NCBI RefSeq assembly: GCF_014191505.1
Contig: NZ_JACHWS010000002.1
Span: forward strand, 62,001 to 126,000
From: Hoyosella altamirensis
GTDB taxonomy: Bacteria; Actinomycetota; Actinomycetes; Mycobacteriales; Mycobacteriaceae
DNA length: 64,000 nt
Direction of reading: 5' to 3'
The stretch's first letter is position 1, and every line of letters starts with the position of its first letter. This document shows, in pieces, positions 36,948 through 44,044 of this stretch. The notes beneath the pieces were generated by a model, which saw only the letters and a program-made list of their open reading frames with translations, did not search any database and had not been told where the DNA came from. The translations under genes were made by a program, and so were the position numbers.

Positions 36948-37245
36948 CTGGGCCCCCTGCTCTTAGCGCCGCGATGAGCTTTTGCAGCGCTTGGACTGCG
37001 CGCGGATTGATGGCGTCTTCGGCGAGGTGTTCACCTCGTGTGCGGGCTTCCAGGAAGATGTTCTGTCGGGCGAGGCCAGCGGCCAGCTCGGCCACGCCGT
37101 ACAGCAGATCCGTGGGTGCTGTCTGATTGTCGGAAGACATAACGTCTTCGAGCATCGCGTCGACGCCCTCGGTGTCGCCGTTGACGAAGCAGGTGACGAA
37201 GGCGGCGGAGGTGGCACGTACTTCGTGAATGTTGTTCTCATTCAT
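36934..37245 (-). CDS. Hypothetical phage-type protein (copy 1)
   Basis: A 103-residue, acidic, helical protein starting at ATG 37245 (NENNIHEVRATSAAF). The start overlaps the stop of the 54-residue gene within ATGAATGA, and the end overlaps the HTH gene by 14 bp. The frame continues upstream but that part coincides with the small coupled gene. No family recognised. Confidence 0.65.
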   Translation of the reverse strand: MNENNIHEVRATSAAFVTCFVNGDTEGVDAMLEDVMSSDNQTAPTDLLYGVAELAAGLARQNIFLEARTRGEHLAEDAINPRAVQALQKLIAALRAGGPGVFE

Positions 37246-37402
37246 GGTGTTTCCTTTCGAGGTGTGCGTTGTATTCAAGCTGGATGATGAGGTGTGCTGC
37301 CTGGAGTACTGCTGCAGCGCGTAGGTCGCTGGTGGTGCAGTCGGCCAGGTTTTTGCCGACGTAGCGGCGGAGGATGTCGTCAAGGTTCGTTTCGTTGGTC
37401 AT
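37238..37402 (-). CDS. 54-residue hypothetical protein (copy 1)
   Basis: A short frame starting TNETNLDDILRRYVG and ending HLERKHHE. Its ATG overlaps the stop of the WhiB-like gene (ATGA) and its TGA lies inside the start of the next gene, so it is one link in a translationally coupled chain. Mostly helical; function unknown. Confidence 0.6.
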   Translation of the reverse strand: MTNETNLDDILRRYVGKNLADCTTSDLRAAAVLQAAHLIIQLEYNAHLERKHHE

Positions 37403-37707
37403 GCCGCACCTTCTTTCGGTGGTCGTCCTACTGTGGGCGACCGATCGGCGCTCGCCCAGATGCCGGTGCGTTCGGCGGCGGTGAGTTCACTTGCTGCTTG
37501 GTCGCACGCGGCGAGGACCGGGCAGGCGCGGCAGAGGTGTGCGCACCACTCGAAGCGCTCGATACGCGCGGCTGGGGTCTCGCCCTCAATGAAGCTGTCG
37601 AACAAAGGCGCGCGGCCAGCGCAGCGAGCACCGACCAGACGTTCATCGACGAGCGCGGCCAGCGCGGCGGACAACTTTGGTATCGACGGGGGTTTGGCGA
37701 TCTTCAT
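37399..37707 (-). CDS. WhiB-like iron-sulfur protein (copy 1)
   Basis: A 102-residue protein with four cysteines in WhiB order: one in VGARCAG, then CRACPVLAAC (C-x2-C-x5-C) after a stretch containing FEWCAHL, and a later GIWA turn in place of the usual G-[VI]-W-G. WhiB proteins hold a 4Fe-4S cluster and modulate sigma-factor activity; phage-borne forms are known in actinophages (TM4 WhiB). Here it may switch host or helper transcription. ATGA overlaps on both sides. Confidence 0.82.
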   Translation of the reverse strand: MKIAKPPSIPKLSAALAALVDERLVGARCAGRAPLFDSFIEGETPAARIERFEWCAHLCRACPVLAACDQAASELTAAERTGIWASADRSPTVGRPPKEGAA

Positions 37708-37838
37708 TTCCGCTTATCCTTGCCCTTGCGGAAGCATGTGATGCAGAGCTGGCCGCGCTGCGAGTGGGTGATGACGCCGTACCCTTTCCCGCACTCATCA
37801 CACGGTGGCGGCAGAGGTCGACTACGTGGCTTACTCAT
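37704..37838 (-). CDS. 44-residue zinc-ribbon protein (copy 1)
   Basis: A tiny basic protein, SKPRSRPLPPPCDECGKGYG at the start and LCITCFRKGKDKRK at the end. Two C-x2-C pairs about 19 residues apart would bind one zinc. Start ATG 37838 overlaps the DUF3631 stop by 8 bp, and its stop overlaps the WhiB start (ATGA). Possibly a nucleic-acid-binding adaptor. Confidence 0.6.
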   Translation of the reverse strand: MSKPRSRPLPPPCDECGKGYGVITHSQRGQLCITCFRKGKDKRK

Positions 37839-39132
37839 GACTTTGGGCTCCTTCGCGTGAGGTACCGGCATTACGTTTCCCGGCGGGTAGGTGTCCGAAG
37901 GCGTCCGAAGGGGTCAAAACACCGTTTAAGCTGCGTTTATCGTCGGACGGCTTTATTTTCTCGGACACCTTTAAGGTGTCCGACTGATTTAAGGCGTCCG
38001 ATCGTTCTGCCTGGTCAACGCCATTTAGTCGGCTTCGGACGGCTTCGGACGGGCTACCGCTGGAATTGGGCTCTTCACGCTTTGGCAAGTACCGCTCGAA
38101 CGTGTCGCTGAAGTCCGTCAACCGATACCCGCGTTCCTTCTTGTATCCGTCCCTGAATGCAGTCTTGATCCCGTACTCCTTGAGGCGATGCCCTAACTTC
38201 GACGGGTTGAGTTCAAATTGCCTCCATGGCGAGTCCTCAATTTCGTGAAGCTTCACGCACAACGCATCGGACTTCAGGAACGACACATGAAGGGACTCGA
38301 ACACGTCCTTAATGTCGCGGAGCAGCGTGACGTTCACCGAATCGCTTTCGTCTTCCTCGGCGGCTGCGACCATCGCGACGGCGGCCGCTCGGGCTCGCTT
38401 CGGCCAGTCACCGCCGGCCATATCGGCAACTGCAATCAGCGGCTCCCATACGTCGGCGGCACGGTCCTCGACACCGAGGTTTTCCGGCTCGTACCCTTCA
38501 AGCTGGTGACGCACCGTGTCAGCCCACGCAGCGATATCCTTACGCAGTCTTTCGAGGGCTGGCCGGTCCCGTCTGGTGCGGTACGGCTGGACGTGTTCGG
38601 TTGGTTTGCGGCGGCGCATCACCACCACGATTGCCCTGTCTTCAATGGTGTCTGGCATCTTGCCGATACCGGCGAGCGCGGCCATGGCGAAGGTCTCAAA
38701 CTCCACCGGTGTGTGTTGCGGTCCTACCGTGCGGCCCACTGGCAGCCCTCGTTGAAACCCCGCGTTGAGCAGGCCTCGCAGGTCTTCGTTGTTTTCGGCG
38801 ACCTTCTTCGTACCGAAGATTGTGTCAGCTTCGTCGAATAGCAGAGTTGGTGGCGGGTCCGCATCGAGTGACCGGAAGATGTACGCCACGGTCGCGTTCA
38901 CTGCCCGCAACGGCTGATACACAAGCGCGTCGAGCACCTCAAGTAGGCGTGACTTGCCGGATCTCTTCTCAGGGGATCGCGCGACCATCCTGGGCGCGTA
39001 CTCGAATGCTGCCGTTAAGTGTGTAAGCACTGCCCACAGGACTACGGCCACGAAAGCGTGATTTGACGGCAAGACGCAGTAGCGGCGTATTGATGTCTCG
39101 GTGCGGTTGAGTATTTCGGCTCCGTCGCTCAT
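37831..39132 (-). CDS. DUF3631 ATPase, putative replication protein (copy 1)
   Basis: A 433-residue protein. Walker A-like ARSPEKRSGKSRLLE near residue 57 (the DUF3631 form, lacking the first Gly) and Walker B PPTLLFDEADTIF near residue 102, followed by an AAA-like region (IEDRAIVVVMRRR) and a DUF3631 C-terminus with FELNPSKLGHRLKEYGIK, a winged-helix-like DNA contact. DUF3631 proteins are replication helicase/primase partners in actinophages and plasmids. Start ATG 39132 (SDGAEIL) shares ATGA with the upstream DnaB-N-like gene. The low-complexity tail is rich in S, D and L. Confidence 0.82.
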   Translation of the reverse strand: MSDGAEILNRTETSIRRYCVLPSNHAFVAVVLWAVLTHLTAAFEYAPRMVARSPEKRSGKSRLLEVLDALVYQPLRAVNATVAYIFRSLDADPPPTLLFDEADTIFGTKKVAENNEDLRGLLNAGFQRGLPVGRTVGPQHTPVEFETFAMAALAGIGKMPDTIEDRAIVVVMRRRKPTEHVQPYRTRRDRPALERLRKDIAAWADTVRHQLEGYEPENLGVEDRAADVWEPLIAVADMAGGDWPKRARAAAVAMVAAAEEDESDSVNVTLLRDIKDVFESLHVSFLKSDALCVKLHEIEDSPWRQFELNPSKLGHRLKEYGIKTAFRDGYKKERGYRLTDFSDTFERYLPKREEPNSSGSPSEAVRSRLNGVDQAERSDALNQSDTLKVSEKIKPSDDKRSLNGVLTPSDAFGHLPAGKRNAGTSREGAQSHE

Positions 39133-39680
39133 GCGGCCACCTCGACGAGGTTTTTGGAAGACGGGGCTATGAGTCGTTCGAACCGTGAGGCGATGCCCGC
39201 AACCTTTGTGCCGTGGTCTCGCCACACGGTGAGCCAGTCGCTCGGCGGGTGCCCAGCGATCGCGGCAGACATATCAACTGACGCGGCCCGGCGGTGCGCT
39301 TCGGCGACTACTGCAGCCGCGAGGGTACGTACGCGCTGAGGATGCGCGGTGCCGTCGCGGATTGCGTCGTCTGCGGTGACGAGATCGAGCATCAGCGCGG
39401 CGAGTTCACGGCCCCCCGGTTCGGTGAACGCTCCGCTGGTCAGGAACTGTGCGTGCAAGGTGACGAGGTCGTGGGGGTCACCACGGTCGTGGTGTTCCAG
39501 GATCGCAGCGTAGGCGCGTCCTTCGGCGGGCCGGTGAAAATCAGAGGACAAAAGCAGCTCTGCCAGATCTTCGAGGTCTCGCCCATTGGGGTAGCTGTAG
39601 CGGCCTGATGATACTGCGCACAGGCACGCGAGGAGTACCGTCCCAGCCTCCGGAATGTCGGTGCCGTCGTCTACACTCAT
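39129..39680 (-). CDS. DnaB N-terminal-like domain protein (copy 1)
   Basis: A 183-residue protein with only the N-terminal interaction domain of DnaB helicases: VLLACLCAVSSG, LAELLLSSDFHRPAEGRAYAAILEHHDRGDPHDLVTLHAQFL and GGRELAALMLDLV. There is no RecA-type helicase core. It is coupled by ATGA to the DUF3631 ATPase, so together they may form a split helicase or helicase loader. Start ATG 39680, preceded by GGAAACCACCT. Confidence 0.72.
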   Translation of the reverse strand: MSVDDGTDIPEAGTVLLACLCAVSSGRYSYPNGRDLEDLAELLLSSDFHRPAEGRAYAAILEHHDRGDPHDLVTLHAQFLTSGAFTEPGGRELAALMLDLVTADDAIRDGTAHPQRVRTLAAAVVAEAHRRAASVDMSAAIAGHPPSDWLTVWRDHGTKVAGIASRFERLIAPSSKNLVEVAA

Positions 39681-39696
39681 AGGTGGTTTCCTTTCT

Positions 39697-39727
39697 GCCC
39701 CGTCCGGCGTCGTCAACCGGGCGGGGC
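39697..39727. terminator. GC-rich hairpin upstream of DnaB-N-like gene (copy 1)
   Basis: GCCCCGTCCGG / CCGGGCGGGGC inverted repeat (one mismatch) just before the ribosome site. It could attenuate transcription or regulate translation of the replication genes. On the plus strand it is followed by a short T run. Confidence 0.4.
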
Positions 39728-39735
39728 TTTGCTTT

Positions 39736-40605
39736 TCAGTCGGGTAGCTGGAGGGTGAGTTTGTCGAGACCAGCGCGGCGCGCCGCCGTCGAAACATGGG
39801 TGTAGCGTTCGGTGGTTTGCAACGATTTGTGTCGCATGAGTTCTTGCACGACCCGCACATCAACACCTGAAGCGAGCAGTTTCGTGGCGAACCAGTGCCG
39901 GAGCGCGTGGGCGGTGGCGTCGTTAATACCAGCTCGTCGCATCGCGTCTTTCAACGCTTCACCGACGGATCGACCGTCGATGAACGCGCGCCCGTCGTTG
40001 TACGACGGGAACCAGTAGCCCGTTGTCGGCATCGAGTCACGTACCTCGTGCAGTCGAGCGTGGATCGGCATGAATGCCTGGTGGCCGCCCTTGCCGCGTA
40101 CGCGAAGCGTTCCCGCGCTCCAGTCGAAGTCCTCGCCACGCACCTTCGCGATCTCGTGGACACGCAGCCCTTGCAGCGCGGCGAGGAGGAACATCGCGAA
40201 CGTTCGGCGCCGGTTAATGACAGCTTCGATCGCGGCGACCTGTTCATCTGTGAGCCGTTTCGGTTCGCTTCGGGGGCGGCGGGGCGCATCGAGCTTCAGT
40301 AGCGGGTTGTCTTCCCGGACACCGATTTTGACGAGCCATGTTTGCCAGGTAGACAGCAGCGAAAAGTAGGTTTGTCTGCTGGTGGCGGTGATCTTCGGGT
40401 TACTGAGGGCGGCAATAATGTCGTCCTCGGTGAGCAGGTGCGCTGGCGTGCCACGGTCGTGTGCGACCCGCTCCAAGTACGTGATCCGCTCGCGTATCGT
40501 GCGCCCGGACAACGACCGGGCCTGCATATGTGCACGGAACCTGTTCAGCAAACGAACCTGCTCAAGCCATAACGAATGAACAGCGTCAGGTTGATCAGTT
40601 ATCAT
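39736..40605 (-). CDS. Second tyrosine recombinase, XerC-like (copy 1)
   Basis: A 289-residue site-specific recombinase with an N-terminal SAM-like core-binding domain (RLLNRFRAHMQARSLSGRTIRERITY) and a catalytic domain holding all residues: Arg in LQGLRVHEI, Lys in RVRGKGGHQ, H-x-x-R in AHALRHWFA, His in LMRHKSL and Tyr in TERYTHV. It is unlike the attachment-site integrase at 41955. GGAGG before ATG 40605 fixes the start. In the early operon it could resolve dimers or invert DNA; target unknown. Confidence 0.88.
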   Translation of the reverse strand: MITDQPDAVHSLWLEQVRLLNRFRAHMQARSLSGRTIRERITYLERVAHDRGTPAHLLTEDDIIAALSNPKITATSRQTYFSLLSTWQTWLVKIGVREDNPLLKLDAPRRPRSEPKRLTDEQVAAIEAVINRRRTFAMFLLAALQGLRVHEIAKVRGEDFDWSAGTLRVRGKGGHQAFMPIHARLHEVRDSMPTTGYWFPSYNDGRAFIDGRSVGEALKDAMRRAGINDATAHALRHWFATKLLASGVDVRVVQELMRHKSLQTTERYTHVSTAARRAGLDKLTLQLPD

Positions 40606-40621
40606 TGAGTCCTCCAGCCGA

Positions 40622-40690
40622 TTAACTCTCAACGGGGTTGATCTTCGATGCCTCGCCCACCACCAGGGCGGGGCATTGTTTTTCGCTCAT
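40622..40690 (-). CDS. 22-residue leader-like frame (copy 1)
   Basis: ATG 40690 overlaps the stop of the preceding gene (ATGA) and encodes SEKQCPALVVGEASKINPVES. It spans a GC hairpin (40650-40674) and ends 17 bp before the recombinase start. It may couple translation across the gap. Weak evidence. Confidence 0.25.
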   Translation of the reverse strand: MSEKQCPALVVGEASKINPVES

Positions 40691-41028
40691 GTGGTGCCTC
40701 CTAGCGTTTTCTCAGCGTTGTCGCGCGCCTCGCGGAGCTTCCCCCGGAAGTCGCGATCGGGGGCGATCGCATCAACGAACGCCAATGTGGGGTCCAGGAC
40801 GTTCCGGACCATTAGCGATAACGCAGCGGCGCACAAATAGCCGAAGTAGTCCGGGTCTGTCGTCGCGGTCCATGCTCTTGCGACGCGATCCAGTTCGGCA
40901 TCATCACCGGCAGCAGCCGCGTACTGGAAGGTCAGGATGGTGGCGTCGGATTGCAGCCGCTCCACATCAACAATGCTCGACGGTGCACCATCCTCACCGA
41001 CGATCATCATCCGGTCAGGAATATTCAC
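40687..41028 (-). CDS. Hypothetical protein (copy 1)
   Basis: A 113-residue acidic, helical protein (IVGEDGAPSSIVDVERL, ELDRVARAWTATTDPDYFGYLC, KLREARDNAEKTLGG). GTG start shares GTGA with the excisionase-like gene. No family recognised; similar small proteins follow excisionases in actinophages. Confidence 0.65.
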   Translation of the reverse strand: MNIPDRMMIVGEDGAPSSIVDVERLQSDATILTFQYAAAAGDDAELDRVARAWTATTDPDYFGYLCAAALSLMVRNVLDPTLAFVDAIAPDRDFRGKLREARDNAEKTLGGTT

Positions 41029-41225
41029 GCCGCACCACCGAGTCCGAGTACGGTGCGCAGCTCGGCGACGGGCACGGTGTAGCGGCTACCGATACGAATG
41101 ACGCGGACGGGAAAGTTACCGGCGCGGGCGTGAGCGTAGGCGGTTGATGCTGGGATACCGAGCGCCCGAGCCGCGGTACGCAGGTCGGTTGCCACTCCCA
41201 ACCTGTCGAGTTCTTCAGGGGTCAT
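41025..41225 (-). CDS. Excisionase-like HTH_17 protein (copy 1)
   Basis: A 66-residue winged-helix DNA-binding protein: DLRTAARALGIPASTAYAHAR and VRVIRIGSRYTVPVAELRTVL are the HTH_17 recognition helix and wing. First gene of the leftward operon, facing the repressor. Likely directionality factor for the integrase and perhaps a regulator. Start ATG 41225 behind GAGGAGACTTTCAC. Confidence 0.8.
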   Translation of the reverse strand: MTPEELDRLGVATDLRTAARALGIPASTAYAHARAGNFPVRVIRIGSRYTVPVAELRTVLGLGGAA

Positions 41226-41289
41226 GTGAAAGTCTCCTCGTTGTGTTCTCACAGCAGAGAATCAAGATGATTCCGTGCTGCTGACTGCA

Positions 41290-41333
41290 ATAATGGCCGC
41301 TATGTTCCCACCTGTCAAGAACATCTGTAAACT
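41290..41333. promoter_or_regulatory. Divergent promoters with palindromic operator (copy 1)
   Basis: Leftward promoter: -35 TTGACA (complement of 41313-41318), 17-base spacer, -10 CATTAT (complement of 41290-41295). Rightward: -10-like TAAACT at 41328-41333, placing transcription start at or just before the repressor ATG 41342 (leaderless). The palindrome TGTTC-N11-GAACA at 41303-41323 covers the leftward -35 and sits just upstream of the rightward -10. A TGTTC half-site recurs at 41244. Confidence 0.6.
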
Positions 41334-41341
41334 CTGCTGCC

Positions 41342-41962
41342 ATGACAGAGAACTGGTCGGCGGACATAGCCACTCGGGTGGCTTCCGAGGTAGCACGACT
41401 ACGACGAAACAAGAATCTTTCGATCGCAAAGCTCGCTAAGCGAACGGAAGAGCTCGGCAATCCAATCGGGTCTTCGGTGTTAACGAACTTCGAGTACGGA
41501 AGACGGGGCGCTCGACTAGACGTCGCCGAACTTGTGGTACTGGCGGCAGCCCTCGAAGTCCCACCTGTGCAGTTGCTCTATCCCGAGCAGCCATACGGTT
41601 ACGTCGAGTTCATTCCCGGCGAGCCGATGCCCTCGATAGAAGCAGCAGATGCGTTCAGCGGGATCGACTCACCACCCAGGGGCAAAGCGGGAAACATAGA
41701 CGCTCAGGTCATGCAGCTGGCCAGGAAGGTACGCGACCTAGACCTAACCGCACAGGCGGCTGACGAAGAGGACCTCGCAAAGGTCGTGCAAGCGTTCCAG
41801 GACACGCCAGGCGCGCCCGACATCAATATCGCCGACCTGATCGCGTCTCGTGCGCACAATGCCCGAGCTGAACGGCGCCGCCTCATTCAGCAAATCGAAG
41901 AACTGCTCGGGCGTGAAGTCGTGAGGGAAGCACCTACCCAAGGGCGTCCCCGCGATGCCTAG
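41342..41962 (+). CDS. XRE-family repressor (copy 1)
   Basis: A 206-residue regulator with an N-terminal helix-turn-helix (EVARLRRNKNLSIAKLAKRTEELG then SSVLTNFEYGRRGARLDVAELVVLAAALEV) and a longer helical C-terminus. It should keep the element quiet by binding the palindrome in its own promoter. The mRNA is probably leaderless. The end overlaps the integrase start by 8 bp, so repressor and integrase share one transcript. Confidence 0.85.
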   Translation: MTENWSADIATRVASEVARLRRNKNLSIAKLAKRTEELGNPIGSSVLTNFEYGRRGARLDVAELVVLAAALEVPPVQLLYPEQPYGYVEFIPGEPMPSIEAADAFSGIDSPPRGKAGNIDAQVMQLARKVRDLDLTAQAADEEDLAKVVQAFQDTPGAPDINIADLIASRAHNARAERRRLIQQIEELLGREVVREAPTQGRPRDA

Positions 41963-43169
41963 GTCACCGCTGCCCCTCGGCACTTACGGGAAGATCAAGC
42001 GCGCCCAGCTCGGCCCGGGCCGGTGGCGTGCACGCGCCCAGTTCCGTGATTGGGACGGAAAGACTCGGCAGGTGGAGCGGTTTGGCACCACAGGCAACAA
42101 GGCCGAGGATGCCTTGAAGGAAGCATTGCGGGACCGCCAGCGCGACACAGGCACCGTTGAAATCACCGGCGACACGCGCATCCGGGATCTCGCTACCGTG
42201 TGGTTCACGGCCATCGCGAAAGAGGATTCACGGCGGCCGCAAACGATCGCGAACTATCGGCGCACCTACGACAAGCACATAGAGCCAGCGCTAGGTGAGG
42301 TGAGGCTTTGTGAGGCGTCCGTGGGTGTGATCGAACGAGCCCTTAGCGCCATCGACAAGCATGCGACGGCGAAGCAAGCACGCGTCGTGCTGACAGCAAT
42401 GTTCGGGCTTGCGGCGAGACATGACGCGGTACCACACAACCCGGTACGGGATACGACCGCCCGCCGCAGCAAACGCGGCCAAGTTCGGGTATTCACGCCT
42501 GAAGAACTCCGTGGGTACCGGGCGCTGATCGCGGGCTGGTCACAGGGCAACCAGTACGGCCCGCCCCGCGCCGCCGATCTTCCCGACCTTGTTGACGTAA
42601 TGCTCGGAACTGGCCTACGGATCGGTGAGGTCCTCGGCCTGGTGTGGCCCGCAGTCGAACTCGATGCCGAACCACCGCGGCTGACAGTCGCAGGACAAGT
42701 GATCGCATACGGCGGCAGGGCGACCCGAGAGGCCTACCTGAAGTCGGAAGCAGGTCACCGCACCCTCACACTCCCCTACTTCGCCGCAGAAGCGCTACAG
42801 CGCCAGCACGAACGCAACCTCCCCAGCGAAGGCGGGCTCGTGTTCCCGTCCCACCGTGGCACTCCCCGCTCACCGCACAATGTGCGCCGCCAGCTCCGCG
42901 CAGCACGCGGTGACCAATTCGAATGGGTGACACCGCACACGTTCCGCAAGACAACAGCAACCCTCATCGAACGGGACTTCGGAGTAGGCGCAGCCACCGC
43001 ACAGCTCGGCCACTCAGGCGAGCGAGTCACTCGCGAGCACTACATACAGCGGGCGGCAGTCGCGCCAGACGTGCGGCGAGCGTTCGAACCGTTGTTGATT
43101 GAAAAACGTGGGTTAAACAGTGTTGATCTTGAACCAACGAAAACGAGGCCAGACCTAAAAGCGGTCTGA
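41955..43169 (+). CDS. int: Tyrosine integrase (copy 1)
   Basis: A 404-residue phage-type integrase with an arm-binding N-terminus (GRWRARAQFRDWDGKTRQVERFG), core-binding domain (RRPQTIANYRRTYDKHIEPAL) and catalytic residues: Arg in GTGLRIGEVLGL, Lys in EAYLKSEAGHRTL, H-x-x-R in TPHTFRKTTATL, His in QLGHSGERV and Tyr in REHYIQ. It ends 8 bp before the att core, the usual position for tRNA-targeting integrases. Confidence 0.95.
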   Translation: MPRSPLPLGTYGKIKRAQLGPGRWRARAQFRDWDGKTRQVERFGTTGNKAEDALKEALRDRQRDTGTVEITGDTRIRDLATVWFTAIAKEDSRRPQTIANYRRTYDKHIEPALGEVRLCEASVGVIERALSAIDKHATAKQARVVLTAMFGLAARHDAVPHNPVRDTTARRSKRGQVRVFTPEELRGYRALIAGWSQGNQYGPPRAADLPDLVDVMLGTGLRIGEVLGLVWPAVELDAEPPRLTVAGQVIAYGGRATREAYLKSEAGHRTLTLPYFAAEALQRQHERNLPSEGGLVFPSHRGTPRSPHNVRRQLRAARGDQFEWVTPHTFRKTTATLIERDFGVGAATAQLGHSGERVTREHYIQRAAVAPDVRRAFEPLLIEKRGLNSVDLEPTKTRPDLKAV

Positions 43170-43174
43170 CCTCG
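43144..43174. terminator. Hairpin at integrase end (internal junction)
   Basis: Inverted repeat CGAGGCCAGACC / GGTCTGACCTCG (one mismatch) overlaps the last integrase codons. Read on the minus strand it is followed by TTTTCG, giving a T-rich tail. Confidence 0.6.
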
Positions 43175-43177
43175 AAA

Positions 43178-43218
43178 AACAAGAGCTGGCGAGGGGACTT
43201 GAACCCCTAACCGCCCGA
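43178..43218. repeat. Internal 41-bp att core between the two copies
   Basis: Second identical core, exactly 9,257 bp from the first. Left flank is the integrase end, right flank is the element left end, as expected for an attP-like junction made by tandem insertion. Confidence 0.92.
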
Positions 43219-43250
43219 ATGACTCACAGCGCATTTCTGACTCTCAGCAG

Positions 43251-43351
43251 CCCACGTAGTTCCCTTTATTGCAGCTCAAAGCGTTGCCGAATCTCACTGT
43301 TGTGAATCACACCCACGTAATTCCCGCTATTTCACGTGGGTAAAACGTGGG
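43251..43351. repeat. Four CCCACGT/ACGTGGG motifs (copy 2)
   Basis: Same iteron-like arrangement as in copy 1, beginning 33 bp inside the internal att core. Confidence 0.4.
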
Positions 43352-43411
43352 CGATCTTGTTGCGTCAGTCGGTATTTAGGAATTCCTGATTACCGTCGAG
43401 GCGTACGGAAT

Positions 43412-43663
43412 ATGTCGACTGGTGCGCGGGCCATGTCCACGGCTCTGGTGCTCGCTGCTGACGGTCGCCGCAAAGATGGAAGGTGGCGACGAGGATCGGT
43501 AGATATTGGCGAATCCGCCAATACAGCATCTGACTGGCAGGCTCGCCTTAAGGAGTGCGGCGTGGTTATCGACCATGCCCCTGCTCTCGCCCAGGAGGTC
43601 GTTGACGGTGCAGATCGCCGCAGCGAGTACCGCACTGATCCTCGGAGAGGACCGCCGAGCTAA
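43412..43663 (+). CDS. Small protein A (copy 2)
   Basis: Identical to the 83-residue frame of copy 1; possible truncated paralogue of protein B, which it overlaps. Confidence 0.45.
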   Translation: MSTGARAMSTALVLAADGRRKDGRWRRGSVDIGESANTASDWQARLKECGVVIDHAPALAQEVVDGADRRSEYRTDPRRGPPS

Positions 43664-43988
43664 CGGGCAGTGGGACAACAAGGGCGGCAGAGGCAACAAA
43701 CGTGAGACAACTGTCTCAGGTTTAGAGGATGCAGGCGGTCGTAAAGCATTGGCCCGCTGCGGGATTGTCCTTGATGTTCTTGGTCGTGATGCTCTCCGCG
43801 CTGTGCGTGACGGAGCTACCAGCCCGAACGCTGCCTACCGGAAAGCGTGCGTGAGGATCGCCCTCACCGCGCAACGAGAGCAACGCTCAGCCGCCAGATT
43901 CAAGCGGGGGTACCGATACCCCTCGGAGCAGACCTATCAGCACCGCCTTTGCACCACAATTTCAGCGACCGCACAAAAAATTTCCTGA
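43608..43988 (+). CDS. Small protein B (copy 2)
   Basis: Identical to copy 1: 126 residues, GTG start behind CAGGAGG, RRANGQW core and basic C-terminal helices; function unknown. Confidence 0.5.
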   Translation: MQIAAASTALILGEDRRANGQWDNKGGRGNKRETTVSGLEDAGGRKALARCGIVLDVLGRDALRAVRDGATSPNAAYRKACVRIALTAQREQRSAARFKRGYRYPSEQTYQHRLCTTISATAQKIS

Positions 43989-44044
43989 CCAGCGGCGGAG
44001 GGGTCAGTTACCCGACCCGTCAGATATTTCAGGGGAGGGGGGTG

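Larger units (their letters stand above)
33921..43177 (+). mobile_element. Capsid-encoding integrative satellite, copy 1 (9,257 bp)
   Basis: One full period of the tandem element, from one att core to the base before the next. It carries integrase, repressor, excisionase-like protein, internal recombinase, replication proteins, WhiB-like protein, decoration-like and capsid proteins, and HNH endonuclease. No terminase, portal, protease, tail, lysis or conjugation gene is present, which argues for a phage satellite rather than a prophage or AICE. Identical to copy 2 as far as I compared, except base 36943. Confidence 0.9.

Noticed and set aside
39133-39225. N-terminal extension of the DUF3631 protein
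   Set aside because: The extension overlaps the DnaB-N-like gene, whereas ATG 39132 forms the ATGA overlap seen throughout this operon.
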